DNA of 9,743 nucleotides from an uncultured Ignavibacteriales bacterium (GTDB lineage Bacteria > Bacteroidota > Ignavibacteria > Ignavibacteriales > Ignavibacteriaceae): assembly GCA_913053915.1 (NCBI GenBank), contig CAJXGP010000042.1, positions 1-9,743 of the forward strand, in the 5' to 3' direction. Of this stretch, positions 1 to 5,833 are shown piece after piece (within the stretch, counting starts at the first letter, position 1; each line of letters starts with the position of its first letter). The notes under the pieces were generated by a model that was not told the origin of the DNA, made no database searches, and saw nothing but the letters and a program-made list of their open reading frames with translations. Position numbers and translations under genes: made by a program.

Positions 1-22
1 CACGAATATTACTGATAAGATA

Positions 23-47
23 CTAAACACAGAATAATTATAACCAT
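23..47. repeat. 25-bp direct repeat, left copy
   Basis: An exact 25-bp sequence starting CTAAACACAG and ending TTATAACCAT recurs in the same orientation at 3531-3555. The match stops cleanly on both sides (base 22 is A against C at 3530; base 48 is C against G at 3556). The recognisable symporter homology of the adjacent remnant ends at this repeat. On the minus strand the repeat contains TATAAT, but I see no convincing -35 box at the usual distance for either copy, so a shared promoter is only one possible reading. Confidence 0.9.
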
Positions 48-243
48 CCCAGAATTTCTAAAGTGCCCGGATTAATAGCAAGAAGAACAAGCCCCTGTTA
101 CACAGGGACTGTTTTTCCTTCCGGCTAAGAAGAAAGTAGTTTCCATTCTTCGTAAATTTTTTCAGATAAAATCCTATTCCCATCACGAAACCAAAATAGA
201 TAGCAATGATTAACCAATCAACCGGTAAAGGTCCAATTACATT
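38..243 (-). pseudogene. Sodium:solute symporter (SSS family) N-terminal remnant, frameshifted
   Basis: Reading the minus strand from about 243 gives an SSS-like first transmembrane helix: PVDWLIIAIYF, then GFVMGIGFYLKKF, then NYFLLSRKE. This matches the usual 'DW.iIa.YF...lGIGFYlk+.....FFL.GR+' start of sodium/solute symporters. The match continues one frame over as KNSPCVTG (113-93) and in the third frame as LVLLAINPGTLEILGW (91-44), where a TAA stop (38-40) follows. The two frame changes fall at an A5 run (112-116) and a G4 run (92-95 on the minus strand), so sequencing indels cannot be excluded. Even after repairing both, there is no start codon in frame, a stop (TAA, 286-288) lies upstream, and the remaining roughly 400 residues of a symporter are missing. 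The homology I recognise ends at the 25-bp repeat. It is a decayed fragment, not a working transporter. Confidence 0.7.
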
Positions 244-402
244 CTTATAGTTTCCTTTATAGTTATCGATGGAGTATAGAGTTCTTTATCCTTTGCATAT
301 CAAATTTTTATTAGGTCGTATAGTTCGCTTACTTTAATGGAAAAGAATTTTATGTAAATACGGAATGGGAAATATCAGTCGGAATTGTTTTTAACACTTA
401 AA

Positions 403-3400
403 CTATTTTAACAGTACTAATTTTTTAGATTGTAAAAAGTTACCTGCATTAAGAGTATAGATATAAACTCCGCTTGCTAAGTTCTGTGGATTATATTTTA
501 TATTATACTCTCCCCGTTTTTCCTGGCGGTTAACTAATGTTGCAATCTCTTGTCCAAGAATAGAATATATTCTTAAGGTTACATAGGAGGACCGGGGGAT
601 CGTAAACTTGATAGTTGTACTCGGATTAAATGGATTGGGATAATTTTGAAACAACTTAAAAGTTTTCGGAATTTCATTTTGAAGTGAGTTTGCAACGTTA
701 GTAGTTTTATCAAAAAAAATCAATATTTTCCCCATTAGCTCTGAACGTATACTACTTGGATAAATAGTTTCAAAAGGAAATGTAAGAGATACTACTTTTC
801 CCGCTTTACTGCCATTTGGAAATAATCCCCCATAATAAACACCGCACACTCCGGAGGAGGTATCTACATTAGTAAATTTCATAAATGTTTTTCCACCATT
901 AACTGCTTTAACTAAATCCGGCCATTTTACATTTATTGTACCATGCGTACCGTTGTCAAAAAAAAATTGTGGTATGCCTTCGGCAAATGAATTATCTATT
1001 GGTTCAGCGCTATAATAAACACCTGCTTGACCGCCCGGTGCGTCGGCAATGTATTTCATTTTTAAAAATTTCCAAATGAAATTTTTGTCTGAATTCATAC
1101 CTTTATAATCCAAATCCCAGGCTATTTCAGAACCGGAGACAAATAAATTACCTCCATCATCCAAATAAGTCCTTACAATAGTTTGTTCAGCATTGCTGAA
1201 AGTTTCATCTGCCGTACTTTCATCACCAAGTATATAATCAACAATTTTATAATTTTCTAATGAAAACAATCCATCAATTACAGCATCATTTGTGGCGGAT
1301 TCAAAAAAAACCCCGTTTGTATAGAATGCATTTCCATGCTGACGTATAAAGTTATATGTATTACCTGCGGAAGCACGATCGAAACCATTTACAATAAGAG
1401 TGTTTAAATTGGATGAAGTAGTTGGAATTCCGGCAAGCACTTCAGATTCAGGCGATTCACCTGCCGAATTTACAGCTTTCAATTTGATGAAATATAATGA
1501 ATCCGTTTTCAAATTTTTTATCGTCAAATCAGCAGGTGAAAGAATTAATGGACTACCGAAATTAACTCCATCACTGCTTAAATAAACATAGTATTGTTTT
1601 GCCGTTGTATCCGGTTTAATTATTAATTGCAATTCGTTTGAACCCATCCTTTTTATTCCAAAAGATTTTGGTTGAGTGGGAATGCTTGAATCTTTCAAAT
1701 AGCTGGGTTGAGTCATCGGCCCGTTTTCTTTGCTTAGAATTTTATAAAGAATCGGGTCTTTCAAAATTTGAGGAACCGTCATAATTACACTGTCAACCAG
1801 TACTTCATTGTTAATCAAGCGAATACCCTGACTATAATCCACATAACTATTATTATGAATGTTAGTCAAAGGTTGGATCATTGAATCACCCTGCGGGTAG
1901 TACCAACCGTAAATGACCACATGATTCGGTCTTGCCGGGTCTGTAATTAAATTACTGAGTACAACGTCTTTTTGAACTCCGTCCGTTAGTTCGCCTAAAA
2001 TTCCTTTCGAAGCAATTCTTTCGGAATCGATTGCATGACTATGTTGTACAAATCGAATTACCATGCTGCTTGTATCAGACCAAGGATAGGTCACGGGGAA
2101 AAGTCTCAGCGTAGAATTTTTATGAATATTGTCCACCAATTTACTTGTAGGTAAATTTGCACCGAAAAGCAGCGCTAACTTTTGAGCCGTAATTGGTCCA
2201 ATCGGTACCCTACAATAGTTTTCATCGGATCCAATAGCAAGATAGTCCGGCATAACTTCATAATAAATTATATGTGAAACTCCGGCAGCATCTTTTACTG
2301 TATCGCCAACCATAATTAAGTTTCTTAGAAAATCGGGAATATTCCCGTTAGAGATTTCATTATATATTGAGTCCTCCCTAACTTGAAACGACAAGTTTTC
2401 AACGTTCTTCATAAATTGTGAACCGGTAATTGCATTATCTGATCTTGGTGGAATATTTAAAGGTTTCGGTAAAGGGATATCGGATTGGATCCACTGAGAG
2501 TATGCTCGTGAGCCATAATAAACGTAACCTTTTTCCTCATTAACAGTCCCGGAGAATATTCCTTGAATAAAACCATTTAATTCAACTTGAACAGTGTGAA
2601 GTATTGCTCGGTTTGGATTTTGCTTCAGAATAAATTTTATTCTTCCGTTAAGAGCAGAATATTTAATGAAAACTGAATCCTCTTGCGAAGTAAAGGTAAA
2701 ATAGTTTGATAAATATTTTTCCATCATTTTACTTCGGTACCAAGTGCCTCCGGTAGGACTAACAATTGGTTGTCCGTTATATAAAGCAACACTATCGTTA
2801 TAAGCAATAACACTCAAATAATGATCAGATGAAGCGTTTATCCAATTAAGAATTTTACTTCCATAAGTATTATCATAATCATAATCGCTGTCTAAGAATG
2901 AAATTCTTTTCACATCATTAGGAATACTGCTTACACTGTTCATATAACTAAAGGTGAAACCGCCTCCGCCGCTGTGACCGCTTAAAACAATAAAAGGATT
3001 ATAATCTTTAAAAATATTTTTTACAGAATCGACAATGCTTTTTACTAATTCTGCATTATTTGTATACTTCCTTCTCCAGGCGGGCCAACTTAATTGGGAT
3101 GTTTCTAAATATACGGTGATAATATTATTATCATGATCATGTGCCCTTAAAAAGCGGGTTTGCGCTCCTATATTTTGGATATCAAAATGCCAATTATCTC
3201 CGGTCTTTAATTTACGGCCTACAGTTTGCTCAATCGTATTGCCGTTTGGTAACGCATAAAAGATTAATTCCGTTGGCTTAGAAGGATCAAACATGCCTAT
3301 TGAAGGAGCATTTATTTGAATTCTTACCTCCGGAAAAAAATTGAAAGTTAATACTTGTTCATTAAAAAAAGGGCTGGCGCTGAACTTAGGTAATCTTGTA

Positions 3401-3489
3401 ATAGAAATATTATCTAAATTTTTTCCGAAATATACTTTTGAAAATACTAGTAAAGTAACGAGTATAAATGAAATTTTAATTTTTCCCAT
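403..3489 (-). CDS. Secreted multidomain alpha/beta hydrolase-like protein with T9SS sorting domain
   Basis: The 1028-residue protein begins with a signal peptide (K3-K5 then a hydrophobic stretch to about residue 21). Residues about 45-340 look like an alpha/beta hydrolase: strand, then the nucleophile elbow GHSGGGG (171-177, Ser173). Asp232 (after VIAYN) and His298 (AILHT) are candidate acid and base by position only. Residues about 355-595 form a separate domain with IPDFLRN (384-390), PDYLAIGSDENY (414-425), QKDVVL (506-511), VVIYGWY (524-530) and YVDYSQGIRL (549-558). I recall similar blocks in uncharacterised secreted proteins but know no function. Residues about 603-690 resemble a fibronectin III domain. 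Residues about 696-930 (LIVNGFDRAS, RQHGNAF, ILGDESTADETFS, YLDDGGNLFVSGSEIAWDL) match the amidotransferase-fold domain often annotated in 'xanthan lyase'-like proteins. Residues 944-1028 are the T9SS tail (FQNYPNPFNPS to SKKLVLLK). A GGAG site at 3496-3499, six bases upstream, supports the start. Substrate unknown; it should be exported and anchored or released by T9SS. Confidence 0.85.
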   Translation of the reverse strand: MGKIKISFILVTLLVFSKVYFGKNLDNISITRLPKFSASPFFNEQVLTFNFFPEVRIQINAPSIGMFDPSKPTELIFYALPNGNTIEQTVGRKLKTGDNWHFDIQNIGAQTRFLRAHDHDNNIITVYLETSQLSWPAWRRKYTNNAELVKSIVDSVKNIFKDYNPFIVLSGHSGGGGFTFSYMNSVSSIPNDVKRISFLDSDYDYDNTYGSKILNWINASSDHYLSVIAYNDSVALYNGQPIVSPTGGTWYRSKMMEKYLSNYFTFTSQEDSVFIKYSALNGRIKFILKQNPNRAILHTVQVELNGFIQGIFSGTVNEEKGYVYYGSRAYSQWIQSDIPLPKPLNIPPRSDNAITGSQFMKNVENLSFQVREDSIYNEISNGNIPDFLRNLIMVGDTVKDAAGVSHIIYYEVMPDYLAIGSDENYCRVPIGPITAQKLALLFGANLPTSKLVDNIHKNSTLRLFPVTYPWSDTSSMVIRFVQHSHAIDSERIASKGILGELTDGVQKDVVLSNLITDPARPNHVVIYGWYYPQGDSMIQPLTNIHNNSYVDYSQGIRLINNEVLVDSVIMTVPQILKDPILYKILSKENGPMTQPSYLKDSSIPTQPKSFGIKRMGSNELQLIIKPDTTAKQYYVYLSSDGVNFGSPLILSPADLTIKNLKTDSLYFIKLKAVNSAGESPESEVLAGIPTTSSNLNTLIVNGFDRASAGNTYNFIRQHGNAFYTNGVFFESATNDAVIDGLFSLENYKIVDYILGDESTADETFSNAEQTIVRTYLDDGGNLFVSGSEIAWDLDYKGMNSDKNFIWKFLKMKYIADAPGGQAGVYYSAEPIDNSFAEGIPQFFFDNGTHGTINVKWPDLVKAVNGGKTFMKFTNVDTSSGVCGVYYGGLFPNGSKAGKVVSLTFPFETIYPSSIRSELMGKILIFFDKTTNVANSLQNEIPKTFKLFQNYPNPFNPSTTIKFTIPRSSYVTLRIYSILGQEIATLVNRQEKRGEYNIKYNPQNLASGVYIYTLNAGNFLQSKKLVLLK

Positions 3490-3530
3490 TTTTATCTCCG
3501 AAAAATATTCTTTCTCTTAAAATAATTAAC

Positions 3531-3555
3531 CTAAACACAGAATAATTATAACCAT
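3531..3555. repeat. 25-bp direct repeat, right copy
   Basis: Exact second copy of the repeat at 23-47, lying in the 100-bp gap between the phosphatase gene and the secreted-protein gene, 41 bases upstream of the latter's start codon. It touches a small hairpin (TGTTA at 3555-3559 and TAACA at 3565-3569). Together the copies bracket 3.5 kb holding the secreted-protein gene and the symporter remnant. Confidence 0.9.
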
Positions 3556-3589
3556 GTTATTTCGTAACAACTCCTTAGAAAATGCTATA

Positions 3590-4819
3590 CTAGGTTTTTT
3601 TAATGGCGACTAATGTTTTATCATCCGAATAAGAACCGTTTTTGGAGAAATTAATTACGTTATCCAAGATTGAGTATACTATTTCTTTTACAGTTAAATG
3701 AGCATTTTTTTTCAAAACTTCGGTAAGTCTATTCTCACCGTAATTTTCAAAATTGCCGTTTGCCGAATCAGTAACCCCGTCGGAATAAATTAATAATACA
3801 TCCCCTTTCTCAAAATTTATATTTTCAACGGTATATTTTGCATTGGGAGAAGGACCCAGTAACGGTCCCGTTGATGATAACAAAATGATTTCGCCGGTCT
3901 CTCTTTTTATAAACATTGGGGGATTATGTCCGGCATTTGCATATAAAAACAAACCACTGTGATCATTTGCAAATTCGCCATAAAATAAGGTAGTGAATTT
4001 ATCATCCGCGAAGATTTTATTTACTAAGCTGTTCATCTTTTTCATCATAGATGATATTTTTATTTCAAAATTAGACGCCATTCTTAATGCACCGGAGATA
4101 TACATTGCCTCGGCGGCAGCGGATACTCCTTTGCTTGCAGCATCTCCTACAGCTACACCCAATCTGCCCTTGTCATCTCCTATCTCCAGATAATCAAAAA
4201 AATCACCTCCCACAATTTCTGCCGGACTGGTAACACCAAATAACTCATAATTATAAAACCGGTATTCATGTTCGGGTAGAATACTTTTTTGAAGCTCCCT
4301 TGCTTTATCAATATCCGCCTTGAGCGTTTTTGCACGCGTTGAATATCTTTTCTGTTTTATTTTTGAAGTGAGCGCTGTTGCAATAATATTAAGAGTAAGA
4401 AGGAAATCCTCATCAATATCGTCACTGTTCAGAGCTAGAAGATATTCATAATATAATTTCCCATAAATTTTAATTTTATCTCCTACTCCGGTTGCAGAAT
4501 ACTTAAAAATTCCTTTTTGTTTTAAAATCTCGTTCGTCTCATTCCCTAATACGGTTCTTTCTTTAGCTATCAAGTCGAACAGTGGATAGCCTTTTATTAG
4601 TACGGTAAAACCAGGGGTAATTCTATCTAATTTTCCGTTTTGATATAACAAACCGTAAGCTTTGTTTTCTACATTAAGTTGCCATATTCTTCCACCGGTA
4701 ACTTTCAAATCTTCTAATTCGATGATTTGATTTAAAACGGAAATAAGCATTCCATTATCGGAATCAAATTTTTGGGATGAAATTGTTTCAATAGTTCTAT
4801 ATAGTTTTTTTTGATTCAT
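3590..4819 (-). CDS. GAF-like/SpoIIE-type (PP2C family) serine phosphatase
   Basis: The 409-residue protein is cytosolic, with no signal peptide or membrane helix. Residues about 15-155 look like a GAF-type sensor domain (weak similarity, inferred from length, position and strand pattern). A short helical linker (about 160-182), ending with the family motif DIDKARELQKSILP, leads into the SpoIIE/RsbU PP2C domain. Visible catalytic motifs are GGDFFDY (204-210, metal ligand Asp206), VGDAASKGVSAA (224-235, Asp226), YANAGHNPP (293-301), IYSDGVTDS (344-352, Asp347) and SDDKTL (398-403, Asp399/Asp400). All expected metal-binding acidic residues are present, so it should be active. Family members dephosphorylate anti-sigma-factor antagonists or similar STAS-domain proteins in partner-switch signalling. 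No STAS protein or anti-sigma kinase is encoded next to it, so its target is unknown. There is no clear Shine-Dalgarno sequence before the ATG; the leader is A/T-rich, common in this group. Separate transcription from pyrE is likely given the 200-bp gap. Confidence 0.93.
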   Translation of the reverse strand: MNQKKLYRTIETISSQKFDSDNGMLISVLNQIIELEDLKVTGGRIWQLNVENKAYGLLYQNGKLDRITPGFTVLIKGYPLFDLIAKERTVLGNETNEILKQKGIFKYSATGVGDKIKIYGKLYYEYLLALNSDDIDEDFLLTLNIIATALTSKIKQKRYSTRAKTLKADIDKARELQKSILPEHEYRFYNYELFGVTSPAEIVGGDFFDYLEIGDDKGRLGVAVGDAASKGVSAAAEAMYISGALRMASNFEIKISSMMKKMNSLVNKIFADDKFTTLFYGEFANDHSGLFLYANAGHNPPMFIKRETGEIILLSSTGPLLGPSPNAKYTVENINFEKGDVLLIYSDGVTDSANGNFENYGENRLTEVLKKNAHLTVKEIVYSILDNVINFSKNGSYSDDKTLVAIKKT

Positions 4820-4866
4820 TTTATTAAGATAAGCATTATTCGAATGTTTTTTATCTAAGTTTTGTT

Positions 4867-4894
4867 AAAAATTATCGAGTAATAATGAATACAA
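4867..4894 (-). promoter_or_regulatory. Candidate Bacteroidota-type promoter for the phosphatase gene
   Basis: On the minus strand, TTG at 4894-4892 is followed after 17 bases by TAATTTTT at 4874-4867. This resembles the Bacteroidota -33/-7 pattern (TTG, then TAnnTTTG) with one mismatch in the -7 box. It lies about 48 bases upstream of the ATG at 4819. In DNA this AT-rich such matches arise easily, so it is a suggestion only. Confidence 0.25.
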
Positions 4895-5019
4895 GATTTA
4901 TCATGTAACTTAGCGGAAACATGTTTTACTTTATAAGATGCAAATATTCAAATTACATTTTTCGTTAATCCAATAGATTGGACTAAATTAACTATAATAT
5001 TTTGTAAGAAAAAATTTTA

Positions 5020-5604
5020 TTAAATCTTAATTTTCTTTGATCCCGGTTTAACAATCGGAACGCCAATCTTACAAAGATTGCATTCTTCTGCGGTATAAGA
5101 CAAAGCTTCCATTTTAATTGTACTAACCATTGGAACGCCAAAGTCAATTTTCCCCGTACTTCTATCAACTATACAGCCGATACCGACGGTTTCCGCTCCG
5201 TTTTCTTTTATAATATCAATAACTTCAAACACCGAGCCTCCGGTTGTAATTACATCCTCACAAACTAGGACCTTCTCTCCTACTTTTAACGAAAATCCTC
5301 TCCTTAAAGTTAAATTACCATCCTCTCTTTCAGCAAAAATAAAACGCTTATTTAACTGTCGTGCAACTTCCCGACCAACTACAATACCGCCTATTGCCGG
5401 TGCAACTACCGTATCAATATCATATCCCTTAAAATAATTTACAATAATTGAACATAATCTTTCGGTATATATTGGAAATTGTAAAACTTTGGCACACTGA
5501 AAATAAATATTACTGTGCCTACCGGAAGTTAATAAAAAATGTCCTTCAAGCAATGCTTTTGTTTTTTTAAAAATTTCGAGTATTTCACTCCCACTCAAAT
5601 TCAT
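5020..5604 (-). CDS. pyrE: Orotate phosphoribosyltransferase
   Basis: The 194-residue enzyme transfers the phosphoribosyl group of PRPP to orotate, giving orotidine 5'-monophosphate in de novo pyrimidine synthesis. The diagnostic PRPP-binding motif is VLVCEDVITTGGS (112-124). The N-terminal GHFLLTSGRHSNIYFQ block (21-36), with the SGRHS loop, is standard for PyrE. So are PAIGGIVVGREVA (69-81) and the flexible-loop region FAEREDG..LRRGF (90-104). The C-terminal CNLCKIGVPIVKPGSK (175-190) is typical of the PyrE clade whose members end in a 'C.lC..g.p..kPGS' tail. Length is normal. The ATG is well supported by AGGAGG (5614-5619), nine bases upstream; this site lies inside the overlapping 48-codon frame (5585-5731), so translation of the two may be coupled. 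No other pyrimidine gene is nearby. Confidence 0.97.
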   Translation of the reverse strand: MNLSGSEILEIFKKTKALLEGHFLLTSGRHSNIYFQCAKVLQFPIYTERLCSIIVNYFKGYDIDTVVAPAIGGIVVGREVARQLNKRFIFAEREDGNLTLRRGFSLKVGEKVLVCEDVITTGGSVFEVIDIIKENGAETVGIGCIVDRSTGKIDFGVPMVSTIKMEALSYTAEECNLCKIGVPIVKPGSKKIKI

Positions 5605-5731
5605 CTAAAAATTCCTCCTTTTCACCGACGGCATGAATCATTCTTTTTACTTTTTTTATTCCGTGTTTGGAGTTTATCCTTATTGTCTCATCATATAGAA
5701 GAGCCGTTTTATTCCTTCTCTTTCGATTCAC
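5585..5731 (-). CDS. Possible 48-residue basic protein overlapping pyrE
   Basis: A GTG-initiated frame of 48 codons fills most of the space between the clpC terminator and pyrE and ends 20 bases inside pyrE (TGA at 5585-5587). It has a strongly basic N-terminal part (NRKRRNKTALLYDETIRIN), a helix-like middle (HGIKKVKRMIHAVG) and an acidic end (EKEEFLDEFEWE). No ATG is available at the 5' end; an in-frame ATG occurs at residue 31. A weak GGGAT precedes the GTG by about nine bases. The ordered charge pattern and tight overlap with pyrE favour a real upstream gene. Short length and GTG start argue for caution. I do not recognise the family. Confidence 0.4.
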   Translation of the reverse strand: MNRKRRNKTALLYDETIRINSKHGIKKVKRMIHAVGEKEEFLDEFEWE

Positions 5732-5761
5732 ATTAATTATCCCGGATAAGTAAACTTAATA

Positions 5762-5795
5762 AAAAAAAGCGTATTAAAAATAATACGCTTTTTTT
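5762..5795 (-). terminator. Rho-independent terminator after clpC
   Basis: A7-GCGTATTA (5762-5776) pairs perfectly with TAATACGC-T7 (5781-5795) around an AAAA loop, giving a 15-bp stem. Read on the minus strand the hairpin is followed by a run of T. It lies about 40 bases past the clpC stop codon. Its A/T arms make it structurally bidirectional, but no plus-strand gene uses it. Confidence 0.9.
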
Positions 5796-5833
5796 ATTAA
5801 AATCAAAATTATTAAAAAAACATTTCATTACGG

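Noticed and set aside
93..107. Terminator-like hairpin CCCTGT-TAC-ACAGGG followed by a T run at 112-116 on the plus strand
   Set aside because: It lies inside the symporter remnant, where the minus strand reads S-P-C-V-T-G in line with the family, and no plus-strand gene precedes it.
1400..1585. Plus-strand frame within the secreted-protein gene
   Set aside because: Antisense shadow of the fibronectin III-like region of a well-supported minus-strand gene, with no ribosome-binding site or family match.
3545..3550. TATAAT inside the 25-bp repeat as a promoter of the secreted-protein gene
   Set aside because: At 17 bases upstream the right copy has GAGTTG and the left copy CACTTT, neither close to TTGACA. 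TTGTTA at the right copy has only a 14-base spacer.
4964..4992. Hairpin GTTAA-TCCAAT/ATTGGA-TTAAC downstream of pyrE as its terminator
   Set aside because: The stem is interrupted by a five-base bulge and no T run follows on the minus strand.
5539..5736. Plus-strand 65-codon frame across the pyrE start
   Set aside because: Antisense to pyrE and to the 48-codon minus-strand frame; its composition (Phe, Ser, Leu, His rich) looks like a reverse-complement artefact.
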